From IMG/VR virus record IMGVR_UViG_3300025141_011852, positions 1 to 43,471 of that record: a stretch of DNA of 43,471 nt, one strand, 5' to 3'. Positions 31,003-38,492 of the stretch are shown in pieces (positions within the stretch are counted from its first letter, which is position 1; each line of letters begins with the position of its first letter). The DNA comes from a virus. The position numbers and the translations under genes were made by a program. Under the pieces are notes generated by a model. That model was not told where the DNA came from. It searched no databases and saw only the letters and a program-made list of their open reading frames with translations.

Positions 31003-32216
31003 TGAGACAAGTAGAAATTATCGGTAAATTTTATGATAATCATAGTTTAGCTATTATTAATCGAGAAATAGCAATAAGATTATCTGATAAAGAAAAATAT
31101 CCTGATATTGAATTGGCTATTACGCCAATGGATCAACACGATTCTCAATATAAGATAAAAAAAGACTCTTTAAAGATTCTAAAAGAACTAGAAGCCAAAG
31201 AAGTTGAGGCAGATATTCAAATTAGACATACTTATCCACCTATGTGGAGATGGCCTGCCCTCAATAAAACTAAAGTTGTTTATATCCAACCTTGGGAATA
31301 TACCAAGATTCCTTTTGAATGGCAGTATAAATTTGAGCAATTTGCAGATTATTTAATAACTCCATCACAATGGTCAATGAATAATTTCCTAGATTCAGGG
31401 TTATCACCTTATAAAGCAGCTGTAGTAGCTAATGGGTATGATTCTAATATTTTTAATCTTTCTAACCGAACCCCACAACAATATAGTTCGGTTAATAAAT
31501 TTACTTTTGTTTATGTCGGTAATGCTCAGTATCGAAAAGGACTAGATGTACTTTTAAATGCTTGGAAAGAATCGACTTCCCAACACGATAATGTGAAACT
31601 CATTATTAAAGATAGTCCTCAAGTTTATGGACAGACTGATTTGCTCTCTCGAGTAATTCAAATGGAATATAAAACACAATGTGCTGAAATTGAATATATT
31701 GATAGAATTATGTCTCAGGAAGAGATAGCAAAACTCTACACTGATCATGATATTCTAGTTCATCCATATCGAGGCGAAGGTTTTGGTATGCATGTTCAAG
31801 AAGCTATGGCCTGTGGATGTATCCCAATGGTTACAGCTGGAGGACCAACTGATGAATTTATTAGTGATTCTAACGCTATTCGAATTAGTTCAGCCTTAAT
31901 GTTTAAAGACCTTACTTCTCCAGAAGTTTTTGCAATTAAACCTGGAGATGCCCTAACTATAATGGGAGGTCATGGGATTATTTTAGAACCTGATATTCAA
32001 GATTTAAAAAATAAAATAACTCAACTGATTCAACATCCTCAAAGAGAGGAAGTTATAAACAAACTAAGAAACGCGGAGAAAAATCTATATCCGTGGGAAA
32101 TAATAGCAACCAGCTACCATACGCTTATCAATAAAATTGATTTAGAATCTGTACCAGTAAGATTTAAGAATGAGCGTTACCCCGAGACGTCAGCTACCGC
32201 TGACAAAGCGGCATAA
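31002..32216 (+). CDS. GT4-family glycosyltransferase
   Basis: 404 residues from the TAATG overlap (an in-frame ATG 12 nt upstream is an alternative). TFVYVGNAQYRKGLDVLLNA, IEYIDRIMSQEEIAKLY and ILVHPYRGEGFGMHVQEAMA (the E-x-F-G-x-x-x-x-E-A motif) are diagnostic of retaining GT4 enzymes. It is the last gene of the glycan cluster. The final 15 codons are GC-rich and contain the hairpin GTCAGC/GCTGAC at 32189-32204, just before a structured non-coding stretch. Confidence 0.9.
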   Translation: MRQVEIIGKFYDNHSLAIINREIAIRLSDKEKYPDIELAITPMDQHDSQYKIKKDSLKILKELEAKEVEADIQIRHTYPPMWRWPALNKTKVVYIQPWEYTKIPFEWQYKFEQFADYLITPSQWSMNNFLDSGLSPYKAAVVANGYDSNIFNLSNRTPQQYSSVNKFTFVYVGNAQYRKGLDVLLNAWKESTSQHDNVKLIIKDSPQVYGQTDLLSRVIQMEYKTQCAEIEYIDRIMSQEEIAKLYTDHDILVHPYRGEGFGMHVQEAMACGCIPMVTAGGPTDEFISDSNAIRISSALMFKDLTSPEVFAIKPGDALTIMGGHGIILEPDIQDLKNKITQLIQHPQREEVINKLRNAEKNLYPWEIIATSYHTLINKIDLESVPVRFKNERYPETSATADKAA

Positions 32217-32221
32217 AAAAG

Positions 32222-32301
32222 GCACAATACGCGCCACTGACGAAGAACAATTTCATTGTTACGTGGTGCAACATTGTGCAAGCTGAATGGCCTTATGCCA
32301 T
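32222..32301 (+). ncRNA. Candidate structured RNA element
   Basis: Three nested stems share one axis: GCACAAT (32222-32228) with ATTGTGC (32273-32279), GCGCCAC (32231-32237) with GTGGTGC (32263-32269, one G-U), and AACAAT (32246-32251) with ATTGTT (32255-32260). An asymmetric internal loop TGACGAAG/AC separates the last two. A second hairpin, ATGGC/GCCAT (32287-32301), follows. About 20 nested pairs in an AT-rich genome are unlikely by chance. It does not fit tRNA, tmRNA or a hammerhead (a CUGACGA is present but the GAAA core strand is not). Confidence 0.5.
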
Positions 32302-32365
32302 AGCGATTGCATGAGAAGCAAAGGTGATTAATAAAATTAATGGATTTAAACTCCGTTTAATTCAC

Positions 32366-32394
32366 TTGCTTTTTATGCAAATATATAGTATCAT
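32366..32394 (+). promoter_or_regulatory. Promoter of the PC4-like gene
   Basis: TTGCTT (32366-32371), 17 nt, TATCAT (32389-32394). Transcription should start near 32401. Confidence 0.7.
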
Positions 32395-32423
32395 ATAAAT
32401 TGGCAAAGGGCAATTACAAAAAT

Positions 32424-32696
32424 ATGGATATTGAAATTGGTGAAGCATATAGAAAACCTAATGGGAATATTGTTAAAGTAACTCTCAACGAATTTAGAGA
32501 AGTATTTTATCTTCACATTAGAGAATATGCCTTAGATGGTGATACGGGATACTGGTTCCCGACAAAAAGTGGGTATGCCTTACTAGCTGACGAAGTCAGC
32601 TCTATCATACCCCTTCTGATGGAGGCAGAATCTATAATAAGTAAAAAATACAAACGTGACAATCAGTTATCGTTTGATTTTGGAGAAAGTGAATAA
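32424..32696 (+). CDS. PC4-like single-strand DNA-binding / transcription cofactor protein
   Basis: 90 residues. VKVTLNEFREVFYLHIREYALDGD followed by a WFPTKSGYALLADE region and an end helix IIPLLMEAE resembles the PC4/p15 fold: a strand, R-x-Y-x-x-D, a K-x-G turn and a final helix. PC4 homologues in phages such as T5 bind single-stranded DNA. The start is uncertain: a TTG at 32400 lies at the predicted transcription start, while ATG 32424 has an AAAGGG about 14 nt upstream. It is followed 2 nt later by another small DNA-binding-like gene. Confidence 0.6.
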   Translation: MDIEIGEAYRKPNGNIVKVTLNEFREVFYLHIREYALDGDTGYWFPTKSGYALLADEVSSIIPLLMEAESIISKKYKRDNQLSFDFGESE

Positions 32697-32698
32697 AC

Positions 32699-33010
32699 AT
32701 GAGTGTAAAAGCATGGAACGATGAAGAAGAAGCTGAACTAATTAAGCTATATAAAGAACAAGATGAGAAAGATGTTAATATCTTAGCTACTCATTTCGGT
32801 AAAGGATATCGATCTGTTATTTCTAAATTAGTACAACTTAAGATTTATGAGAAACCACGGAGTGATGAAAATCGACAAATAATGACGGTTAAAACAATGC
32901 TTCGTGACATCGAATCCCTTCTTGATATCCAAATTGAAGGTACAAACCTCAATAAAAAGAGCAACTTAGTTAATTTAGTTACTGCTTTAAAAGAAAGGCT
33001 TGAAAAATAA
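32699..33010 (+). CDS. Myb/SANT-like or HTH DNA-binding protein
   Basis: 103 residues. Residues 4-50 (WNDEEEAELIKLYKE, then ILATHFGKGYRSVISKLVQL) form a helix pattern of the trip-W-to-GK-R-S-V-x-x-K-L type seen in small Myb-like phage proteins. The same G-K-x-x-R-x-V-x-x-x-L pattern occurs four times in the protein at 34933-35613, so the two are related. Its role is probably DNA binding near the replication genes. Confidence 0.6.
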   Translation: MSVKAWNDEEEAELIKLYKEQDEKDVNILATHFGKGYRSVISKLVQLKIYEKPRSDENRQIMTVKTMLRDIESLLDIQIEGTNLNKKSNLVNLVTALKERLEK

Positions 33011-33013
33011 AAG

Positions 33014-33043
33014 TTGATCAAAGCTAAATTTTTATGTTAAGAT
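33014..33043 (+). promoter_or_regulatory. Promoter of ligA
   Basis: TTGATC (33014-33019), 18 nt, TAAGAT (33038-33043) with a TG two bases upstream of the -10 box. A normal leader with an AGAGG ribosome site follows, unlike the leaderless genes. Confidence 0.5.
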
Positions 33044-33068
33044 AAAAACATAATAAAAAGAGGCACGA

Positions 33069-34817
33069 ATGAATTATCAGGAACTCAAAGAAACTGTAAT
33101 TACACACAGTAAAGCATATTATAATCAACATCGTTCTGAAATTAGCGATGAGGAATATGATATTCTATATGATAAATTACAATCGGTTGAGGAAGCCCAG
33201 GGATGGGCTGATCCTGATAGTCCAACTGTAGTAGTTGGATCTCATGCCGGAAAAATTAAACATCCCTATCAATTATATTCCCTTAAAAAAGTCTATGAAA
33301 AATCAGAAATAGACGCGGAATTTAATGTTATTACTCCAAAACTTGATGGCACTAATCTAACTCTTATTTATCAAGAGGGTAGATTCCAAAGAGCCATTAC
33401 CAGAGGTAATGGAGAGTACGGAGATGATGTATCTCACCTAATGACTTATTGTAAAGGCGTCCTTGAGTATATTCAAGGACAATATAATAATGTTATTGTT
33501 ACAGGTGAGTGCGTGACTGATAATGAAGTAGAAAACTTCAGAAACTATGTGAGCGGAGCATTAGGACTTAAAGAAGCAAAAGAATTTGAATCCAGAAATA
33601 TCCGTTTTATCGTTCATGATTCATTAGGAACGGAATTAGATTATACCATTCGAATGGGACTCATTGAAAAAATGGGCTTCCACACAATTTTCGATAAAAA
33701 TTTATGTGGACAATACCCTCAAGATGGTGTAGTATATAGAATAGACAATTGGAAAAGATGTAATCAATTAGGATATACATCTAAATATCCACGATTCGCA
33801 GTAGCCTTAAAAGAAAGAGGTACTTTAACTGCGAAAACTGTTTTACAAGACGTGATCTGGGTAACTGGGCGCACAGGAATGGTAAACCCGATAGGATTAG
33901 TCGATCCAGTAGTTATCGACGGTGCCATAATAGGACGCGTAACTCTTCACAATATTGGATTTATACAAGACCACAAACTTGGGCTTGGGGACACCATAGA
34001 GATTGAACGCTCTGGTGGAGTAATTCCAAAGTTCAATAGAGTTCTAAACCATTTCAATACCAGTACCAGAATTGAACAAAGACATGCCGAAGAAGCTGTT
34101 GGTTATGCTCTTCGAAGGGTCGGCCCAAGGCTTTACTGTAGTGACGAAACGCAACACAACTCAGTAAAAGGACTTGAACATTTTATTAAAACTCTTGAAA
34201 TCAAGGGTTTAGGTCCCGCGTCAATAACCAAGTTACAGCTCAACCATCCTACGGACCTTTATCGGTCGCAAGAATGGGGAACGCTCGGAGTAAACGGGGA
34301 AAAGATTCAAGCCGAAATAGAAAAATCTAAATCTAAACCATATTATTTGGTTTTAGGTGCTTTAGGGATTCCGGGGGTAGGACGAGGAACCGCGAGACAA
34401 ATCGTTGCCCATATCCCACAGTTCAATCGGTTGCGTGAGATTGAATTAGCACATATAACAGGGATTGGTCCTAAGACTGTCGAATCCATTCTCGCGTGGT
34501 TAGATGTCAATGAAGAGTGGGTAACTACACTACCTCTTCAATTAACGCAGGATCAAAGCGTAGAGGCTGTTCTCCAACCCCATAGCCAGAAGAAAGTGTG
34601 CGTAACCGGAAAATTAGATATGACACGAAGTGAACTCTCTGATATATTAACTGAGTTCAATTTCCAAGTCACTAGCACAGTCACTAAAGACTGTTACGCT
34701 TTGATTACTGCTAATACTGGTACAAAAAGTTCCAAAATGTCAAAGGCCCAACAATTAGGTATAAAAATTATAGATTATTGGGATAACCGAAGAGATATAG
34801 TGAACGGAAAGCTTTAA
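33069..34817 (+). CDS. ligA: NAD-dependent DNA ligase
   Basis: 582 residues, shorter than the usual 650-700. Domain Ia has AYYNQHRSEISDEEYDILYD for NMN binding. The adenylation motif is Lys91 in TPKLDGTNL. ITRGNGEYGDDV and GECVTDNEVENF continue the nucleotidyltransferase domain; the OB domain includes TGRTGMVNPIGLVDPV. The zinc finger is degenerate: only one Cys (LYCSDET) remains of four. Helix-hairpin-helix repeats (GIPGVGRGTA, ITGIGPKTVESI) and a C-terminal BRCT (VCVTGKLDMTRSEL) follow. It seals nicks in replication, with the polymerase, primase and helicase encoded to its right. Confidence 0.95.
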   Translation: MNYQELKETVITHSKAYYNQHRSEISDEEYDILYDKLQSVEEAQGWADPDSPTVVVGSHAGKIKHPYQLYSLKKVYEKSEIDAEFNVITPKLDGTNLTLIYQEGRFQRAITRGNGEYGDDVSHLMTYCKGVLEYIQGQYNNVIVTGECVTDNEVENFRNYVSGALGLKEAKEFESRNIRFIVHDSLGTELDYTIRMGLIEKMGFHTIFDKNLCGQYPQDGVVYRIDNWKRCNQLGYTSKYPRFAVALKERGTLTAKTVLQDVIWVTGRTGMVNPIGLVDPVVIDGAIIGRVTLHNIGFIQDHKLGLGDTIEIERSGGVIPKFNRVLNHFNTSTRIEQRHAEEAVGYALRRVGPRLYCSDETQHNSVKGLEHFIKTLEIKGLGPASITKLQLNHPTDLYRSQEWGTLGVNGEKIQAEIEKSKSKPYYLVLGALGIPGVGRGTARQIVAHIPQFNRLREIELAHITGIGPKTVESILAWLDVNEEWVTTLPLQLTQDQSVEAVLQPHSQKKVCVTGKLDMTRSELSDILTEFNFQVTSTVTKDCYALITANTGTKSSKMSKAQQLGIKIIDYWDNRRDIVNGKL

Positions 34818-34845
34818 CGAGTACCACATTTATTTAACTTTTTTC

Positions 34846-34874
34846 TTGCTTTTTCTTGAATATAAAGTTATAAT
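34846..34874 (+). promoter_or_regulatory. Promoter of the GC-rich four-repeat gene
   Basis: TTGCTT (34846-34851), 17 nt, perfect TATAAT (34869-34874). The longest open frame would begin at the TTG of this -35 box, so the true start must be downstream. Confidence 0.8.
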
Positions 34875-34932
34875 CATAAAAGAGTTGGAAAAAACCAACT
34901 ATACACTACAAAACAGAGGGGAAAATACTTAT

Positions 34933-35613
34933 ATGAGTAAGTTTGATTATACAGACGAAATGGTTGCCCGTATGGAGTCAGCCGCTAGCTCTGAAGTCAA
35001 TGAAGCATTGATTCAAGAGCTGTGTGATGAGTTTGAGTTTCCTCGTCGTTCAGTAACGGCGAAGTTGCGCAAGCTTGGATTTGAAGTCCCGAAGAAGCCT
35101 GGAGCAGCTCCAGTTTTCTCGGCAGAGGAAACTGAGGCACTCAGTTCATTTCTTTCGGATAATTCTGGCGTTCACACTGCCGAAGAGATTGCCGAAACTT
35201 TTGCAGACGGCCAATTCACCGCCCGCCAGATCAATGGTAAGGCTCTCTCACTAGAGATGACTCAGCACATTAAGCCTGCTGAGAAGAAGGTTACGCCTAA
35301 GACTTACACCGCCGACGAAGAGAGCATTATTAGTTCTATGGTCGAAAGTGAAAGCTATCTTGAGGAAATTGCAGAGGCTGTCGGTAAGACAGTAGCTTCC
35401 GTTCGCGGAAAGCTTCTCAGCATGGGTCTCAAGGCCCCGCAAAGGGACAAGAAGGCTTCTAAGAGCGATCCTTACGAGGGAATCGATGGCCTGACGGATC
35501 AAACCGTTGAGCAGCTTGCCGATCATTTCGGTAAGACTGTACGTGGAGTTAAGACTGTGCTTACCCGCCGTGGCCTAAGTGCTGCGGATTACACGCCAAA
35601 ATCGGCAGAGTAA
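34933..35613 (+). CDS. Four-repeat HTH-like DNA-binding protein, probably highly expressed
   Basis: 226 residues. Four helix-turn-helix-like units recur at about 25-53, 81-108, 141-168 and 190-216; the last two are clearest (LEEIAEAVGKTVASVRGKLL and VEQLADHFGKTVRGVKTVL). Pro/Lys linkers join them. Codon use differs sharply from the rest of the window: about half G+C, with many GCC, CGC, AAG and CTC. A perfect -10 box, AGAGGGG before the ATG and a GC-rich terminator make it a single-gene, strongly expressed unit. Similar proteins exist in other marine phages as I recall, with no known function. DNA-coating or transcription control is the likeliest role. Confidence 0.7.
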   Translation: MSKFDYTDEMVARMESAASSEVNEALIQELCDEFEFPRRSVTAKLRKLGFEVPKKPGAAPVFSAEETEALSSFLSDNSGVHTAEEIAETFADGQFTARQINGKALSLEMTQHIKPAEKKVTPKTYTADEESIISSMVESESYLEEIAEAVGKTVASVRGKLLSMGLKAPQRDKKASKSDPYEGIDGLTDQTVEQLADHFGKTVRGVKTVLTRRGLSAADYTPKSAE

Positions 35614-35637
35614 TCTACTTAAAATCACAGAGAGAAG

Positions 35638-35664
35638 GCGGCGGTTAATACGCCGCTTTTTTTT
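35638..35664 (+). terminator. Terminator of the four-repeat gene
   Basis: GCGGCG/CGCCGC (35638-35643 with 35651-35656), seven-base loop, eight Ts. It lies 25 nt after the stop. Confidence 0.93.
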
Positions 35665-35688
35665 ACCTTCCCATTGGGAGCATACTTT

Positions 35689-35985
35689 ATGAATCTTTAC
35701 GATATTAAGGAAAACACGATAGATTATATTTTATCACTTCCTGAAGCAGAAAGAATAACCTATTATGGAACATTAATAGATAAATTCTATCCTTCTATAA
35801 ATAAAGACGCTCCCGAATTTGAAAGATTATTAGTCGCTTACGAAACAAGTTTTGTGGTAGAGAAAATCTATAGAAACAACAAAATATTCAGAAGCGGATT
35901 TACTAATGTGTATACCCAAACAGGATTACTTAGAAATAGCGTTTCTGATCTTTATTTTGCAGATGACGATTTAATAACTCATTAA
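35689..35985 (+). CDS. Hypothetical protein
   Basis: 98 residues from ATG 35689 with GGGAG 8 nt upstream (the longer frame starts at a TTG overlapping that ribosome site). Helical, with Tyr/Asp/Leu-rich segments (IDYILSLPEAERITYYGTL). No motif recognised. Confidence 0.6.
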   Translation: MNLYDIKENTIDYILSLPEAERITYYGTLIDKFYPSINKDAPEFERLLVAYETSFVVEKIYRNNKIFRSGFTNVYTQTGLLRNSVSDLYFADDDLITH

Positions 35986-36021
35986 TCTAATAGTTATATA
36001 CAAATTAATGTTATTTCTCTA

Positions 36022-36050
36022 TTGACTAATAATCTTTTATAAGATAGAAT
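36022..36050 (+). promoter_or_regulatory. Promoter with immediate hairpin, first of a duplicated pair
   Basis: TTGACT (36022-36027), 17 nt, TAGAAT (36045-36050), followed by ATAAACT. Nearly the same string recurs at 36291-36327, so the two promoters are copies. Confidence 0.7.
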
Positions 36051-36054
36051 ATAA

Positions 36055-36092
36055 ACTGATAGTTAAGAATTTTTAACTGTCAGTTTTTTTTT
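36055..36092 (+). terminator. Hairpin and U-tract at the transcript start (attenuator-like)
   Basis: ACTGATAGTTAA (36055-36066) pairs with TTAACTGTCAGT (36073-36084), 12 bp with one G-U and a six-base loop, followed by nine Ts. The start of transcription from the promoter above is expected near 36057, so the RNA would begin with this hairpin. Intact transcription would give a roughly 36-nt RNA unless polymerase reads through to the gene at 36116. Confidence 0.75.
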
Positions 36093-36115
36093 GATTAATC
36101 AAGAGGAGTAATTCT

Positions 36116-36277
36116 ATGCTAAGTAGTCATGAATATCTATTACTATCAGGGTTAAAATCAGAATTAGAATTTATACAAGTTATGGTAGAACAAAACCCAG
36201 AACAAAATCAATCACTTATAGTGGTAAAAAATTATTTAGAAAAAAGGGTAGCAGAACTACAACAAAATGATAACTAA
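36116..36277 (+). CDS. Small hypothetical protein behind the attenuator-like hairpin
   Basis: 53 residues (begins MLSSHEYLLLSGLKSELEF). Helical, Gln/Asn-rich. A strong AGGAG ribosome site 7 nt upstream supports it. No family recognised. Confidence 0.6.
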   Translation: MLSSHEYLLLSGLKSELEFIQVMVEQNPEQNQSLIVVKNYLEKRVAELQQNDN

Positions 36278-36290
36278 AAGTATATTTAAC

Positions 36291-36320
36291 TTGACTAATC
36301 CTCTCTTTATAAAGTATAAT
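36291..36320 (+). promoter_or_regulatory. Promoter of the replication operon, leaderless arrangement
   Basis: TTGACT (36291-36296), 18 nt, perfect TATAAT (36315-36320), then 7 nt to the ATG at 36328. The mRNA should begin at or next to the start codon; no ribosome site exists. Confidence 0.8.
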
Positions 36321-36327
36321 ATAAACT

Positions 36328-37104
36328 ATGGCTAAAACTATTGAAATACCAGAAGCTAAAATAAGACAAGCCATCTGGATGTTAAAAACAAATAAAACAA
36401 AAAAATCAATCTGTGAACATCTAGGGATTGCTTATAATACAAAAAGAATAGACACAATTATAAGTGAATTTCGAGAAAAACAGGCGCGTACTCAAGAATT
36501 AAAAACAAAAGCACGACAAAAATCATTAACTCACAGTGAAGAATTAAGTATAATTTCATCATATGAGGAAGGGGAAAGTATGTCTGCAATTGCAGAAAAA
36601 CTTTATTTAACTCCTCAACGTATTAAAAAAGTACTTTTGACACACGGGGTTCCCTTAAGAGCACGAAAAAAGAAAGGGGCAGCGCAAGTTGACCATATTG
36701 TTCAAGATTTGGAAGTAAAATTTAATATTGGAGACAGAGTTTTTGTCTCTAGTACTAGTGAATTTGCAACAATTCAAGATGTATTCGATGAAGAGTGGAT
36801 TCAGTACCATAGTGAAAATTATCGTTCTCGGTATGTTGAATTATCACCACTTAAAGAAGCTCGGAAACAATTCGGAGAAGAATTTGAAGGTCGAGAAGAT
36901 GTTCATTGGAATATCTATTGGGAATATGAAAATGGTAGATCGTGTAAATCTTTTGCTATGAAACATGAAATAGCAAGACATCAAGAAGATATTGCTCGTT
37001 ATGGACGAGAAACTTATCTAATAGCAATTATGGGAGATCAAAGTCATTACAGAGAACTTCCTAGACATCAACTTTTTCCAATTAGGCATGAAAACGGTAA
37101 TTAA
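36328..37104 (+). CDS. HTH-containing protein at head of replication operon
   Basis: 258 residues. Two N-terminal HTH-like segments (KTKKSICEHLGIAYNTKRI and MSAIAEKLYLTPQRIKKVLL) suggest DNA binding. The C-terminal 120 residues (FNIGDRVFVSSTSEFATI, WNIYWEYENGRSCKSFA) look like a beta-rich domain. It starts leaderless and ends in a TAATG overlap with the helicase. A replication initiator or regulator is possible; no family recognised. Confidence 0.6.
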   Translation: MAKTIEIPEAKIRQAIWMLKTNKTKKSICEHLGIAYNTKRIDTIISEFREKQARTQELKTKARQKSLTHSEELSIISSYEEGESMSAIAEKLYLTPQRIKKVLLTHGVPLRARKKKGAAQVDHIVQDLEVKFNIGDRVFVSSTSEFATIQDVFDEEWIQYHSENYRSRYVELSPLKEARKQFGEEFEGREDVHWNIYWEYENGRSCKSFAMKHEIARHQEDIARYGRETYLIAIMGDQSHYRELPRHQLFPIRHENGN

Positions 37105-38492
37105 TGGCACTAGATTTACAAAAAGTCACTATCAGAAAACTTTTAGAAACTCAAAATCATGATTTCTTTACAAAATTAATTCCTCAATTTTTTACAGGAG
37201 CTAATACTGGCTTATATTCAAAGATAGAAAATTTTTATAAAGCACATCTAAAACTACCATCGGTAGAAGAGATGGTGATGCTTAATAAAGATGAATCTAT
37301 TCAAGAGTATCTTGAATCACAAATATTGGGTGAAGATAATAGTGTACCGAATATAGAGAATGATTTTTTAGTTAGTCAATTACAGGATTTCTTCGTTAGA
37401 GAAGAAACTATTACATTTTTAGACAAATTTGTTGATGACTTAGAAGATTTAGAAAAAATTGAAATTATTGATAAATTTCAAGACCATCTCTTAAGCATGA
37501 ATAATGCTATCCCAACTTCTGAAGAACTGTATGATGTTGCAGACTTGGAGTTTTTTCCTACATCAGAAGATTTTACCTTATTTCCTTCAGGATTAAGTGC
37601 AGAATATGATGCAGTAAACGGAGGATTTGCCACTCAAGAATTAGTATTATTAGGTGGAAGAAGAGGGTCTGGTAAATCTATTATTAGTTTAAATTGTGCT
37701 ATTGAAAGATATATACAAGGTAGTACAGTAGCTTTTTTTACAATAGAAATGAGGTATAAAGAAGTTCAAGACAGAATTCTTAGTATTGTAAGTAATGTAC
37801 CATTTCTTGATATTTATAAAAATAAACTAAGTGATAATCAAAAGATACAAATAGCAGAGAGTAAGTGTGCAACATTTTATAAAAAGACAGATTTTATTAA
37901 TGAAAAATTATCTAAACTTAAAAATGATTATAATTTTGACAGCTTTGAAGAAGAGTTTAAAATACATAAGCCAGAAAAATTGGATCGACAATTCTTTATT
38001 ATCGATGATGCCGCTATCTCCTTAAATAGAATTGACCATTATTGTAATATGTTTAATAGTAAACATAGTAATTTTACAATGGGAGTTGTAGATTACATTA
38101 ATATTGTTAAGTATGATGATCAAAAAGACTGGAAATCACAAATAGCTATTGCAGAAGCATTAAAATTAATGAGTCGTAAATATGATATTACTATGTTTAG
38201 TCCTTATCAAATTGATGCAGGTGGAGAAGCAAGATTTTCTAAAGGAATTTTAGATAGCGCAGATAGAGGTTTTAATTTCTTTCCTCCTAATGAAAATGAC
38301 GATCCCAATAGAATTATAGTTCATACTACTAAAATTAGAAATGGAAAAGCTATGAATTTTGATATTGGAATGAATTGGGAATGTACTAAAGTAGTTTCTG
38401 CAGATAGCCAACTTATTAATGAAAAACCACTAGGAATTGCCAAATATGGATCAGATAAAACGGAATCGGAAAATGACTTACGGAGTGCATAA
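37104..38492 (+). CDS. Replicative DNA helicase, DnaB/gp41-like
   Basis: 462 residues. An N-terminal helical domain (1-145) precedes a RecA fold: Walker A LLGGRRGSGKS (about 182-192, Lys191), the H1a-like FFTIEMRYKEVQDRIL, Walker B-like MGVVDYINIV, the arginine/glutamine motif MFSPYQIDAGGEAR, and IIVHTTKIRNGKA near the end. It would unwind DNA ahead of the polymerase, paired with the Toprim primase two genes away. It overlaps the HIT-like gene. Confidence 0.9.
   Translation: MALDLQKVTIRKLLETQNHDFFTKLIPQFFTGANTGLYSKIENFYKAHLKLPSVEEMVMLNKDESIQEYLESQILGEDNSVPNIENDFLVSQLQDFFVREETITFLDKFVDDLEDLEKIEIIDKFQDHLLSMNNAIPTSEELYDVADLEFFPTSEDFTLFPSGLSAEYDAVNGGFATQELVLLGGRRGSGKSIISLNCAIERYIQGSTVAFFTIEMRYKEVQDRILSIVSNVPFLDIYKNKLSDNQKIQIAESKCATFYKKTDFINEKLSKLKNDYNFDSFEEEFKIHKPEKLDRQFFIIDDAAISLNRIDHYCNMFNSKHSNFTMGVVDYINIVKYDDQKDWKSQIAIAEALKLMSRKYDITMFSPYQIDAGGEARFSKGILDSADRGFNFFPPNENDDPNRIIVHTTKIRNGKAMNFDIGMNWECTKVVSADSQLINEKPLGIAKYGSDKTESENDLRSA

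Larger units (their letters stand above)
32217..32399 (+). other. Non-coding interval between glycan and replication clusters
   Basis: The 183 bases hold no convincing reading frame. The first half is GC-richer than its surroundings and folds strongly (see 32222-32301); the second half is AT-rich and contains the promoter 32366-32394. No U-tract follows the hairpins, so it does not look like a simple terminator. Confidence 0.7.

Noticed and set aside
32231-32260. Hammerhead ribozyme, because CUGACGA fits the CUGANGA core
   Set aside because: The second core strand GAAA and a cleavage triplet in the right places are missing, and the surrounding stems do not form the three-way junction.
32222-32279. 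tRNA gene, because of a 7-bp closing stem
   Set aside because: No D-, anticodon- and T-arm cloverleaf; everything inside is one extended hairpin, and the length is too short.
34846-34932. Longer N-terminus of the four-repeat protein from TTG 34846
   Set aside because: The TTG is part of the -35 box and the region holds the -10 box and leader; codon use also changes exactly at ATG 34933.
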